Of a stretch of 64,000 nucleotides of DNA, positions 45,640 to 54,464 are shown one piece after another. The stretch comes from Treponema zioleckii (GTDB lineage Bacteria; Spirochaetota; Spirochaetia; Treponematales; Treponemataceae). The stretch covers positions 1 to 64,000 of the forward strand of contig NZ_JPUF01000007.1 of the NCBI RefSeq assembly GCF_014737315.1, written 5' to 3'. The number at the start of each line of letters is the position of its first letter. The stretch's first letter is position 1. The notes beneath the pieces are model-generated. The model had not been told where the DNA came from, searched no databases, and worked only from the letters and a program-made list of their open reading frames with translations. The translations under genes and the position numbers were made by a program.

Positions 45640-45895
45640 CTTGCACTTGTGCTGGTTGTGGTTTCGACTACGCTTGGTTGTTGAGCCTGCCGAAACACAA
45701 CCACCGCAATTCCGCTCACCAGAGCGCGAGTTTTCGCTAGAAAACTTGCGGGAAACGCACGAATAAACTTAAATTATCAAAGTTAACTTGCAGCGTTTCC
45801 ATTTATCTGTGTCTCATCTGTGTTTATCCGTGTTCATCTGTGGTTTCGGAACGGCAATATTAATTTTTGCTCCGCAAAGTCGGTTTTGCCGTTCC
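45640..45895. repeat. Mixed dispersed repeat block
   Basis: Holds GGTTGTGGTTTCGACTACGC (45655), the CGCAAGTTTTC palindrome (near 45740), TGTGTC units (45800-45845) and a stem GGAACGGCA (45848-45856) with TGCCGTTCC (45887-45895). The last hairpin also occurs near 49817-49867. Confidence 0.6.
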
Positions 45896-45897
45896 TA

Positions 45898-46041
45898 TCA
45901 GTTTTCAAAATCATTTGCGAGGATTTCGTCGAGCATTTTTATGAGCGAATTGTATTCCGCGTCGTAGAAAAATTCATCGTCGGTAATTTCGTCCTCGTGT
46001 TTTAAAAGTTCAATCAAAAGCATTTTTAGTTCCTGATTCAT
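45898..46041 (-). CDS. 47-residue acidic protein
   Basis: Small gene with AAGGA eight bases ahead of ATG 46041. The product starts MNQELKMLLIELLKHEDEI and is strongly acidic and helical. It overlaps no other gene. The GGAACGGCA hairpin immediately downstream could end its transcript. No family recognised. Confidence 0.5.
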   Translation of the reverse strand: MNQELKMLLIELLKHEDEITDDEFFYDAEYNSLIKMLDEILANDFEN

Positions 46042-46128
46042 ATTCGGTTCCTTGCAGGTATGTGTATTCTGTACGTTTTGTTCAGTAGAGCGGTTTAAAG
46101 TCTCGCTCAGGACCGAATTGATATTGCT

Positions 46129-46976
46129 TTACAGACGCGGGTATTTGTAGTGAGGCTTATCAAGTTTTTCTAGAGCTGATTTCGCCTGACTCACGAAACG
46201 ATTGTAGTCTTTTTCCGTAAAACTGATTTGCTCCAGCCGCCAGATGCACTCCGCAATTTTTTTTGAGAACTCACGACGTTTTAGGATATCGAGAATCTCA
46301 TAAGGATTCGGGGCAAGGTCGCAAAGTAAATCTTCAAGACCATAAGAATCGATTTTTATATCCTTTGGCTTGATGATTTTTTGTCCTCTCAAAGCTGAAA
46401 CTGGAATCCTGTTGTAGCCGTCGAAAATCTTGGAATCCAGAACAATCGCGCTGTCACCGTCAGCTCCCAAATATACTACCCAGTGCTTGTTCTCAATGCA
46501 TAAAAGCGATTTGTAAGGCAAATCTTCAAGCGAGGTAAAATCCTCTGCCTTAAGCCGAATGTGTTTTCCTGCGTCCCAAGTTCCGTCGTTCAATGATTTG
46601 TCCGCATGGTTCGACAAAAAAATCATAAAGTTCACTGTATTTTTTTTGAATAAAACAAAACTTTTTTTCGGTAAACCTCTTCGGCGATTTTTGATTTGTT
46701 TTTTATGAGCCTCATGAACGCACAGTAGATAGTATAGAAAGTTTCTTTGTGCTTGAACGGATAATAGCCCGTTACGAACGCCCACACGGTGATGATTTTA
46801 AGCTCAAACAATATTTTTTCTTCAAGAGTTTTTTCCTTCATATTCTCGTTCGGCTTTAACCAAGAAAAGAATCGTGAACTAATCATTCCGCTGTTGATTA
46901 ACGCAAAAAGAATGCACCCATTTTTCCATTGACAGAACCACTTCGTTGGCGGCTCGTTTTGACCGTAAATAACCAT
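46129..46976 (-). pseudogene. Papain-like fold protein, frameshifted at A8
   Basis: ATG 46976 with GGAG starts one frame that runs to YSKKIQ and stops at 46632. The following frame carries TVNFMIFLSNHADKS and ends at 46129. A run of eight T on the plus strand (46640-46647) lies at the junction; one more base gives a continuous 282-residue protein. The restored order Cys21 (QWKNGC), His165 (ENKHWVVYLG) and Asp181 (IVLDSK) is that of a C39/papain-like fold. Function unknown. Confidence 0.5.
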
Positions 46977-47195
46977 TTTTTTTCTCCAAGCCTTTTATCA
47001 GTCATGCTTAGGACTTATTGGATTTTATTACAGTGTTGGTGAGTTGTAAAATTGATTCGAATAAAATGAAGAAAATTGTTAACGGTGGATAAAATTTGAT
47101 GGATACTTGATTTTATAAAAGTATTTTACCAACACTTACAAAAATATCATAATCGAAAGAAACTCGCTTGTCAATGTGAGCGAATTTGAAAGAAC

Positions 47196-47516
47196 TTAGT
47201 ATTTTTCGTTCAGGGCGCTTACGATGGCGAGGATGGCGTTGAGGTCGGTGGGCGAAAAGTGGCGGAGTTTATTGTAAATTTCTAAAAGCTGAGAATTTGC
47301 GGCGGGGTGCTGTAAATCTTCGTCCATGTCGAGCAGATAACCGATTGAAACGCCAAGAAAACGTGCAACTTTAAGCGCGGTATCGGCAGCAGGAACGCTG
47401 TTCCGTTTGATTCCGAAACTGATATTCGTAACATCAAAACCTATTGCATTCGCAAGTTCTTTGCGAGTTTTACCCAAATAAGAAAGTTCCTCATCAACCT
47501 TTTTCCAGAAATTCAT
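47196..47516 (-). CDS. XRE-family helix-turn-helix regulator
   Basis: A 106-residue DNA-binding protein of the phage CI/Cro type. The HTH is at about residues 14-50 (TRKELANAIGFDVTNISFGIKR), followed by AADTALKVARFLGVSIGYLLDMDE. GGAAATT precedes ATG 47516. It is divergent from the following cluster of small genes, so it may control them. Confidence 0.85.
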   Translation of the reverse strand: MNFWKKVDEELSYLGKTRKELANAIGFDVTNISFGIKRNSVPAADTALKVARFLGVSIGYLLDMDEDLQHPAANSQLLEIYNKLRHFSPTDLNAILAIVSALNEKY

Positions 47517-47678
47517 AATTTCCAAAATATGACAAAAGACATTTTTCCACTTGTAAAAAAAGAGAATTGATATATAATCTGTTAAGAAAATGAGTTTTGT
47601 CATTTTATTGGTGACAAAACTCATGTGAGCCTCCTCGAGACGGAGAGGGGAAACTAGATTTAAAAAGGAAAAGTTTAT

Positions 47679-48527
47679 ATGTATTCAACTCTGGTAATTG
47701 CAGTTTCCATTATTAGTACATTTGTTTTAACTTGGATTTTTGCAAAATTAAAAATTTTCGATTTAATAGCCTATTTTGCACCTATTCGCGCAGGTCTTGG
47801 TCTATTCAGAGTTTTTGAAGTACTTGGTTTGTTTATACTTTCATTTTTCTTGTTTCAATCTGTTTTTGGAGGTATCGCTGATGAGCATGATTATACATAC
47901 ACATATTTAACGTCAAGACTAGAGGTCACTGCTTTTGAATACTTAAATCGTAGTGATAAGAAAGAGTTCTGTGGTATGGGAGAACGCAGAGTTCCGGCAG
48001 ATACGGTTTTAAAGGTAATTAATATAGAAACTGATGATACGTATAAGTGGATTGAATCTTATATTCTTGTTGAGGGACGGCTCAAAAAAGTTTATGCCCG
48101 TTTTTATAAAAAAGGCATTGAAAAATTAAAAGAAAATAATGCTTATTGGTGGTTCAACCGAACAAGTCGCTCTTTCGAAGCCTATCACGAAAGAGCAGTT
48201 ATTGAAAATGAAAGAATAACTGCTCGTTTACAATCGGAATTTGCAGAGGAACTTGAAAAACAGGAGATTTTCATAAACTGTTATGATGGAAACTTTTTCA
48301 AAAAACTTTGGCTTCGGATAACAAAATTCTGTATTCCGGGTGATGGGTACGATTACAAAAGTTCTTATGGACATGAGTATAAAGGCGTATTTGGAAACTT
48401 CCCTACGGCTGATGGGCAGTTGTGGTACACGGATAGTAAAAATAAAAAACAGTTCAAAGAACTTGTTGAACAATTTTATAAAAAACTTGATGAGCAATTA
48501 TACGCATTGCCTGTTGCTGATTGGTAA
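47679..48527 (+). CDS. Hypothetical membrane protein of the XRE island
   Basis: A 282-residue protein with two N-terminal membrane segments (about residues 5-22 and 46-64) and a large soluble part rich in aromatic and charged residues (YWWFNRTSRSFEAYHERA). No known domain. AAAAAGGAAAAG precedes the ATG. First gene of a run of small plus-strand genes divergent from the XRE regulator. Confidence 0.6.
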   Translation: MYSTLVIAVSIISTFVLTWIFAKLKIFDLIAYFAPIRAGLGLFRVFEVLGLFILSFFLFQSVFGGIADEHDYTYTYLTSRLEVTAFEYLNRSDKKEFCGMGERRVPADTVLKVINIETDDTYKWIESYILVEGRLKKVYARFYKKGIEKLKENNAYWWFNRTSRSFEAYHERAVIENERITARLQSEFAEELEKQEIFINCYDGNFFKKLWLRITKFCIPGDGYDYKSSYGHEYKGVFGNFPTADGQLWYTDSKNKKQFKELVEQFYKKLDEQLYALPVADW

Positions 48528-48582
48528 TTACTATTTACAGAGGTAAAGATTTAGAAAATTTAATTTTCAAGGAGAAAATATT

Positions 48583-48873
48583 ATGGGTGCTATTTGGGAT
48601 TTCATTTCAGGAAAATCAACTGATTGGGACGAAGTTAATCGAAGAAGTGCATCAGCAGCACGGTGTACAAGGGACTACGAAACTGAACATCCTCGACCGA
48701 GGAGAAATATCTATTATGCCGCTTATTGCAAAATCTGTGGTGAACAGGTTAGCCGTTCTGAGGCAGCTCCAAATGACCGTGATCCTGCAAGTGCAATACG
48801 TAGACTCCAACGTAAGGATGGTGGTTGTGGAAGAAATTGTCATACCCCTGAGACCGAGCCGTTTGAGTGGTAA
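48583..48873 (+). CDS. 96-residue protein with cysteine pairs
   Basis: Small soluble protein beginning MGAIWDFISGKSTDWDEV. CKICGEQ and CGRNCH may hold a zinc ion in a treble-clef or ribbon fold. AAGGAG fixes ATG 48583. Family not recognised. Confidence 0.6.
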   Translation: MGAIWDFISGKSTDWDEVNRRSASAARCTRDYETEHPRPRRNIYYAAYCKICGEQVSRSEAAPNDRDPASAIRRLQRKDGGCGRNCHTPETEPFEW

Positions 48874-48907
48874 AAAAAATAGCAATAAATTTTATGAGGT
48901 GACAAAT

Positions 48908-49105
48908 ATGAAATTTATACTTAATAAAGAAGAAATTCAGGCAGATACCTATGTGCTCGCAATTAATGGAATCTGGATTTGGAAGGACAATGATTGGAAA
49001 CAACAAATTCCTTGTGCAGATAGAATGGATTTTTTCGAGAAAAGTAAAGAACAGTTAAAAAAGCATCCAGATTATTTAGATTTAGACGAATTGTATTCAA
49101 AATAG
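48908..49105 (+). CDS. 65-residue hypothetical protein
   Basis: ATG 48908 follows GAGGTGACAAAT. The product begins MKFILNKEEIQADTYVLAI and is acidic with a Trp-rich middle (GIWIWKDNDW). No known domain. Confidence 0.55.
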   Translation: MKFILNKEEIQADTYVLAINGIWIWKDNDWKQQIPCADRMDFFEKSKEQLKKHPDYLDLDELYSK

Positions 49106-49211
49106 TCAAGTTCGAAGAGCGTGTAACATATATCACTAATTAGTGTCTGCTGAAAAAATCTAAAATTAGTCAAAGAAACGGAAGGCCAAAACAAAAGTAT
49201 GGAGCAATATA

Positions 49212-49328
49212 ATGGGCAAGAAATTCAAGACAACACCAACTCAAAAAAAAGCTGACAGGTATATTCGTTCTGCTAAAGCTCAAATTCGGACAAAGGCTGA
49301 ATTGGCATTAAAGGGTGAAATTGCATAG
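49212..49328 (+). CDS. 38-residue basic protein
   Basis: GGAG (49201-49204) with a seven-base gap precedes ATG 49212. The product starts MGKKFKTTPTQKKADRYIRS and is strongly basic, suggesting nucleic-acid contact, which is inference only. Confidence 0.5.
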   Translation: MGKKFKTTPTQKKADRYIRSAKAQIRTKAELALKGEIA

Positions 49329-49337
49329 TAAAAAAAG

Positions 49338-49419
49338 CCACTGCTATTCAGTCAAAACAAGGGCTCAAAAGTTTTTGTTTTAATGAATAGCAGATGGTTA
49401 GACTCCTAAGTGAGTTAGG
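49338..49419 (+). ncRNA. Structured intergenic element between two tiny genes
   Basis: CCACTGCTATTCA (49338-49350) pairs with TGAATAGCAG-A-TGG (49384-49397) with one bulge, and AAAACAA (49354-49360) with TTGTTTT (49375-49381). A second small stem CCTAA/TTAGG follows (49405-49419). No T-run. It could be a processed RNA, a leader of the next gene, or a recombination site. Confidence 0.35.
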
Positions 49420-49473
49420 TGCTTAAGTTTTTAATAGCACCATGTTGAGTGATAAAAATATTTGGAGGAAAAA

Positions 49474-49596
49474 ATGAGCAGTTTAAGACAACGATGGGAA
49501 AGTTTTAAAGAAACGTTAAAAATAATTGCATTTGGATTAGGTTGTATTGCTGGTGCAGGTTTTGTTATATATACGATTTTCTTTGAAGGCAAATGA
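49474..49596 (+). CDS. 40-residue single-pass membrane peptide
   Basis: GGAGGAAAAA before ATG 49474. The product begins MSSLRQRWESFKETLK and contains one membrane helix (IIAFGLGCIAGAGFVIYTIF). This resembles small hydrophobic stress or toxin peptides, but no family is recognised. Confidence 0.5.
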   Translation: MSSLRQRWESFKETLKIIAFGLGCIAGAGFVIYTIFFEGK

Positions 49597-49734
49597 TTGC
49601 AAAATTCGTCAGCACTGCTCCAGGTTTGATAAAAAGCAATTGAAATCTGAGCCGTTACGATGGCGAGTGTTTTTACCCGACAATGTTGTTTTTGGAACTC
49701 TGCAAGGATGCGACACATTAACCCTTGAATGATG

Positions 49735-50110
49735 TTTGAATGTCCAGCCCGCGTAGCGCAAAGTCAAATACGCGGGGTGGTGTGCAAAAAAATCTGCCAT
49801 AGCTGGTTGTGGTTTCGGAACGGTAATATTAGTTTTTGCTCCGCAAAGTCGGTTCCGCCGTTCCTATCAGTTTTGCAGGCAAAACTGAAAAATTGGTCTA
49901 AGACATCTTTCCTTGTGATTGTATTGGTTGTGGTTTCGATATGCTTCGCTACTCAACCACCGGGCGTTTTCAATTTATCTGTGTCCCATCTGAGTTCATC
50001 TCTGTTCATCTGTGTCAAAAATGGAATTTCCCTTTTCATCTTTCCTTGCGATTGTGCTGGTTGTGGTTTCGGAGCGGCAATATTAGTTTTCGCTCCGCAG
50101 TTTTTTCACT
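49735..50110. repeat. Mixed dispersed repeat block before protease
   Basis: Begins with CCCGCGTA (49748-49755) pairing with TACGCGGG (49769-49776), a unit also found at 54420-54454. Continues with the GGAACGG hairpin (49817), TGTGTC units (49980-50020) and GGTTGTGG units (49925 and 50060). No gene was found between 49597 and 50335. Confidence 0.6.
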
Positions 50111-50335
50111 GTCATTCACCGTTTGAAAGTTTGTCATTCCGAACCGGAAGCCAAAACAAATTCTGTATTTTAAATTTATCTTAAAATGTTTCCTTTTTTG
50201 AATATAACGATAATTATAATAATTTCTGTTGACAATTTTTTTCTTTTGAAGCAATATTAAAAATTTTTTCTGTATTTCGCAACATTTTGTTATGCATAAA
50301 ATTTTATAAATCATACAAAACACAGTGGAGTGGTT

Positions 50336-52111
50336 ATGAAAAAGTTTAAATTGAAAACCCTGTTTGCCGCAGCGTTTCTTTTTTCGGCAGCTTCGGTTTT
50401 TTCGCAGGTGAAAGACTATGTTTGTGTAGTTCGGCAAAAATACTTTCCAGAGCATATAAAATGCTTTGAAGGGTATCGGGACGAATTTAAGGCAAACGGA
50501 AGTTCAACGTATGCAAGCTACATTGACGCATATCTAAAAGGCGGATTCGGTTCTGGCTTTGTTTTTGTTGCACCGGACGGAACGAATTATATTATTACAA
50601 ACCGCCACGTAGTTTCTCAGGCTGCAAGTGCTTCTGCTGAATTTGAAAATTCTGAGAACGGCGAAGTTACAAAATATGATAATTTAAAAGTCCTTCTTAC
50701 CGATGACGAAATTGACATTGCGATTTTGGGATTTGAAGACGGTAAACGCCCGTTCAAAAAAGGCCTTACAATTTCTTCATCAACACTTTCTGATGGCGAC
50801 GACGTTCTTTCGGCAGGATTTCCGGGATTGGGAAACGAGCCTGTCTGGCAGCTTGGAAAAGGTTCTGTTACAAATGCACGGGCACGACTCAAGGAACTTC
50901 TTGACCCTTCAATTTCTACGATAATTCAGCATTCAGCCCAGATTGACAGCGGAAATTCTGGCGGACCGCTGATGAAGGTTTCTTCAAAAGGCGTTGCCGG
51001 CTACGAAGTTGTTGGAATCAACACTTGGAAGGCGACTAGCCGCGATTCAACAAATTTTGCGATTCCTGCAGCCGTAATCACTCAGATGATTTCAAAAGTC
51101 CAGTCTGCAAAAAACACTTCTGCTGAAGAAGCACTTGGCGAGCGTTCAAAAAAACTTGCCTCGGTATTTATGGATTTGGGAAGTGATTTTACAGCCGTTG
51201 CAAAATACGTTTCTTACGAGCGTGCTTCTACCCGCGGTTCAAAAGATTTTGAAAGCGTCCTTCATTTTGCGCCGAGCAAAGTCCGAAGCTTGGTTCTTGA
51301 AGCATTCAGTTTTGACCCTGCAGAAGGATTCCGCTACGCAAGCGCGTATCAAATCTGGAAAAAATACAGCGCGTCTCAGCATGACGGCGTAAAATACACG
51401 GCCGGAAACGTAAAAATTCAGGACGGAAAAGCAACTGCCGATTTTACGAGCGACGGTGAAGAGCCAACAACCGTAACGACAACATGGATAAAGGAACACG
51501 GTCTCTGGCGGCTTTTGGAACTTAGTTCCGACGAAAAACAGTCTGATTCAAAGAATTCAAAGAACTCAAAAACAAGTGCAAAAAGCGATGACAAAAAGGA
51601 AAGCGGTTCTTCTTATTTTGGTTCACCGGAAGTTGATTTTTACGAAACTGTCGTATTCACAGGCGGAATTGATTTGAGCCTTAACGGAAACGACGTTGCT
51701 TTTGGCGGCGGAATGGAAGTATTTCTTGAGGATTCGACTTTTGGATTCTGCTTTATGTTCAACCACGAGCAAGTGGATTATTTTGGCGAGAAAAAAGGTC
51801 TGAACGTATTCGGGCCAGGTGTTATCCTAAAAATTCCTGTAAAAATGGGGAATTTCGGATTGACTCCGTATGGAAAGCTTAATCTGGGACTTGGCTTTGG
51901 CTTAAAAGATTCTCTTGCCGGATACACTGCTGAAGCTGGACTTCGTGCAATGTTCAATACGGACAACTTAGCTCATTATGGCATTGGCATTGCCTATAAA
52001 AAACTTCACTTGAGCGAGTTTATGAGCACGGATGATGATTTTTATGATTCCCAAAAATTTGACCTGTTCGAAAATCAGGGAATTTCGATTTACGCAATTT
52101 TTTCATTCTAA
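50336..52111 (+). CDS. Trypsin-like serine protease with barrel-like C-terminus
   Basis: A 591-residue exported protein with signal peptide ending near SAASVFSQ. The protease triad is seen as His91 (ITNRH), Asp127 (DEIDIAIL) and Ser208 (IDSGNSGGPL), as in DegP/S1C proteases. No PDZ domain follows. A low-complexity Ser/Lys linker (residues ~400-420) leads to a beta-rich part with alternating residues ending IYAIFSF, like an outer-membrane barrel with terminal Phe. GGAG fixes ATG 50336. First of three co-directional exported proteins. Confidence 0.78.
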   Translation: MKKFKLKTLFAAAFLFSAASVFSQVKDYVCVVRQKYFPEHIKCFEGYRDEFKANGSSTYASYIDAYLKGGFGSGFVFVAPDGTNYIITNRHVVSQAASASAEFENSENGEVTKYDNLKVLLTDDEIDIAILGFEDGKRPFKKGLTISSSTLSDGDDVLSAGFPGLGNEPVWQLGKGSVTNARARLKELLDPSISTIIQHSAQIDSGNSGGPLMKVSSKGVAGYEVVGINTWKATSRDSTNFAIPAAVITQMISKVQSAKNTSAEEALGERSKKLASVFMDLGSDFTAVAKYVSYERASTRGSKDFESVLHFAPSKVRSLVLEAFSFDPAEGFRYASAYQIWKKYSASQHDGVKYTAGNVKIQDGKATADFTSDGEEPTTVTTTWIKEHGLWRLLELSSDEKQSDSKNSKNSKTSAKSDDKKESGSSYFGSPEVDFYETVVFTGGIDLSLNGNDVAFGGGMEVFLEDSTFGFCFMFNHEQVDYFGEKKGLNVFGPGVILKIPVKMGNFGLTPYGKLNLGLGFGLKDSLAGYTAEAGLRAMFNTDNLAHYGIGIAYKKLHLSEFMSTDDDFYDSQKFDLFENQGISIYAIFSF

Positions 52112-52132
52112 AAAAAATAAAAGGGGAAAAAT

Positions 52133-52708
52133 ATGAAAAATATTTTGAAAATGCTTTCAGCAGTTTTGCTGTCTGCAATGTTTGTTGGCTGTAGTTCGTT
52201 GGGGCTTGGATTTTATCCTGATGAAAAAACTGTTGCTGAGTATCAGAATGCCGTAGGTACTCCAGAAAATTCTGTTGTTTTTTATGGTCAGATTTGCTTT
52301 GCAAAGTCAATGAGCTTTTCTCAAATGGATCCTGATTTTCCTCCTGATTATCAGGAAATAACTGGGGAAATTTTTATTTCAAAACCTGTTGCACCTGGTT
52401 CAACATACGTACTTGAAGATTTGAATTGTGAAGAGTCTACTTCGACATATAGGTACATTTGGAATTATTCATATTCTCTTCAGACTTCAATAAACCCGCT
52501 CATAATAAATGTTCCGAAAGAGCCAGGTCTTTATTACATCGGTGTGTTTGACGGTAGAAAGCTTGAAGAAGGAAAAAAAGCTAAAACAATGAGAAATAGC
52601 GAAAAGTATGAATCGTACAAGCTTGCAAATGTTCTTAAACTATATAAAGGAACTGTATGGGAAGAGACGATTAACAAAAAAATTGAGGAGTTGAAAAATG
52701 AAAAATAG
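52133..52708 (+). CDS. Putative lipoprotein
   Basis: 191 residues, lipobox FVGC after a good signal peptide. A beta-rich body with FYGQICFAKSMSFSQMD and VPKEPGLYYIGVF. It shares general layout with the next protein. Short intergenic gap to the protease suggests co-transcription. Confidence 0.65.
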   Translation: MKNILKMLSAVLLSAMFVGCSSLGLGFYPDEKTVAEYQNAVGTPENSVVFYGQICFAKSMSFSQMDPDFPPDYQEITGEIFISKPVAPGSTYVLEDLNCEESTSTYRYIWNYSYSLQTSINPLIINVPKEPGLYYIGVFDGRKLEEGKKAKTMRNSEKYESYKLANVLKLYKGTVWEETINKKIEELKNEK

Positions 52709-53339
52709 AATTAAAATTATGGTGCTGTCAGTTTTTACATTGCTAATTATGCCACTGTCAGCTGAAAAAAAACTTCCTGAAAAAATAAAAAGTCCGAATA
52801 AAAATGAAGTAATTGTTGTTGGAAAAATTTCTGTAAAATCTAAGCAAAACATGAATTTCTTTGCTGAAACTCGTGGATTATCTGAAGAAGAAAAAAAGAC
52901 GCCGAATACTTATTTTGTTCCCTTTACACCATTAGTATCTGGAAAATATGGCGATGAATTTTTGGAATTTATAATGAGAAATCCTTCGGTTATTTTTACG
53001 GATGGTGATTTTTTCTGTGCATGCTATAAGATGAAGTCAGGTTCCCGAAATTTAAAATTTGAAGGTGCCACAAAATATAGTTTCTTTGGTAACGACAAGA
53101 CTTTTATTTGGTTGCCTTTTGATTTTAACATTGACGTTCCTAAAGATGTTAAGGCTGTTTACATTGGAAGTTTCTACTATGAAACAATCGGAAGCGATTT
53201 TACATTAACGAACTTTAACCACGTTGATGAATATGAGCTTGCACAGGAAGCATTGGACAAAATGTCCGAAAAGCATTTTGATTTGTACCGTGCAGACTTA
53301 AAGGAAAACGTTGACGACAGAGATGTTGATGCAAAATAA
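52698..53339 (+). CDS. Exported protein, sister of the preceding one
   Basis: 213 residues with signal peptide MKNRIKIMVLSVFTLLIMPLSA. VPKDVKAVYIGSFYYE mirrors VPKEPGLYYIGVF of the preceding lipoprotein, so they may be distant paralogues. The ATG lies 11 bases inside the upstream gene, implying coupling. Unknown function. Confidence 0.65.
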   Translation: MKNRIKIMVLSVFTLLIMPLSAEKKLPEKIKSPNKNEVIVVGKISVKSKQNMNFFAETRGLSEEEKKTPNTYFVPFTPLVSGKYGDEFLEFIMRNPSVIFTDGDFFCACYKMKSGSRNLKFEGATKYSFFGNDKTFIWLPFDFNIDVPKDVKAVYIGSFYYETIGSDFTLTNFNHVDEYELAQEALDKMSEKHFDLYRADLKENVDDRDVDAK

Positions 53340-53350
53340 AAATTAACTAA

Positions 53351-53394
53351 AAAAGCCCTGCAAGCGGATTTTTCGTCTGGCAGGGCTTTTTTTT
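53351..53394 (+). terminator. Intrinsic terminator of the protease unit
   Basis: AAAAGCCCTGC (53351-53361) pairs with GCAGGGCTTTT (53380-53390) and an eight-base T-run follows. Confidence 0.85.
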
Positions 53395-53427
53395 ATAAAG
53401 CTTTACTTAGTTTCTCTCTAGTCATTT

Positions 53428-53474
53428 TCCTGAACGGTGCGCTCAATTGTGTAGAGCGGCAAGTTTCGGCCAAA
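53428..53474. repeat. 47-base duplicate of an internal part of the Rpn gene
   Basis: Identical to 53875-53921, inside the Rpn nuclease gene. It lies beyond the stop codon of that gene and has no reading frame of its own. It looks like the relic of a second tandem copy. Confidence 0.7.
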
Positions 53475-53501
53475 GAAGTTGTTGGGTGTGAGAAAATGTT
53501 G

Positions 53502-54323
53502 CTAGATAGCGGAAGTTCTTATTTGTTCCTTCAATTTTTCTTCTGTCATACCGAGCTTTAATGCCGCATCCTTCACTGTGAGCAAGCCAGATTTTATAAG
53601 GTCGATGTAGGCGAGTAATTTTCCTTCCAATCTACCTTCCTGTCTACCTTCAAGTCGTCCTTCTTGTCGTAAATCTTCCATTATTTTGCACATTTTGCTC
53701 ACCCCCTTGTCATCTTGCTTGAAGTATTTTGTCTTTTCTGCCAGAAGTTCATAGTTCATGTTTTCTGGGACTTTGCATGAAAAATCCTGCATGAGCTTTC
53801 CCAGCGCAGTGTCGTCTTTGTTCTCTCCGTTCACATAGATTATGTGCGCCTTGTCATCAAAAATAACGCCGTCTTCCTGAACGGTGCGCTCAATTGTGTA
53901 GAGCGGCAAGTTTCGGCCAAACACGTCGTGCTCTGTGATAAAAATCACGTAGGTTTCTGGCAGTTGCTCAAAATCCATCTTCGGAAGCAAAAAATTCGTG
54001 TCTAAAACGGCACTGTAATATCTAGCACGTTTTTCGCACGCTCCGCCATCTGCTCGCTGGACTTCAATGTTGTAAAGTTTACCGGCTTTGTCTTTTGCCT
54101 TTATGTCAAGGCGGACTGAGCGCCCCTGCAGGTTCTTTACCGAAACCTGTCCCTTTGATTCGGTTACCGTCAAGTCCGTGCGTTTAAGAATGATGCTGAG
54201 AAGAAGTTCCGTCGCTTCTTTGTCGTCCTCAAAAACTTTAGACATAAAGTCATCGTCAAAAAGACAGAATTCCTGTATTTTTGCAATAAGTTTTTGCCTT
54301 CTTTCCTCCGAGATGCTTTCCAT
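53502..54323 (-). CDS. Rpn/PD-(D/E)XK recombination-promoting nuclease
   Basis: A 273-residue protein of the Rpn/PDDEXK_2 transposase-like family. The nuclease core shows RLDIKAKDKAGKLYNIEVQ, with Asp and the ExQ pair of the PD-(D/E)XK fold. Toward the end it has EGRLEGRQEGRLEGK, the variable linker typical of this family. It stimulates RecA-independent recombination in E. coli relatives. The gene is intact. Confidence 0.85.
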   Translation of the reverse strand: MESISEERRQKLIAKIQEFCLFDDDFMSKVFEDDKEATELLLSIILKRTDLTVTESKGQVSVKNLQGRSVRLDIKAKDKAGKLYNIEVQRADGGACEKRARYYSAVLDTNFLLPKMDFEQLPETYVIFITEHDVFGRNLPLYTIERTVQEDGVIFDDKAHIIYVNGENKDDTALGKLMQDFSCKVPENMNYELLAEKTKYFKQDDKGVSKMCKIMEDLRQEGRLEGRQEGRLEGKLLAYIDLIKSGLLTVKDAALKLGMTEEKLKEQIRTSAI

Positions 54324-54419
54324 ATTTTAAATATACTAGTGTTTGGGGCAAAAGTCTAGTTTTTGTGGCCTGACGGCGGAAAACTGGCTTTCCGCCAAAA
54401 ATGTTGGTTAGCCAGTTTT

Positions 54420-54454
54420 CCCGCGTAGCGCAAGACCAAATGCGCGGGGTGGTG
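54420..54454. repeat. CCCGCGTAGCGC-type repeat
   Basis: CCCGCGTAGCGCAAGACC and GCGCGGGGTGGTG repeat the unit at 49748-49785. The stem is CCCGCG/CGCGGG. Confidence 0.55.
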
Positions 54455-54464
54455 CGCAAGGGAA

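Noticed and set aside
49338-49419. Integron attC site
   Set aside because: A bulged stem with GTTAGAC is present, but a matching RYYYAAC partner at the other end is not clear and no integrase gene is seen in the window.
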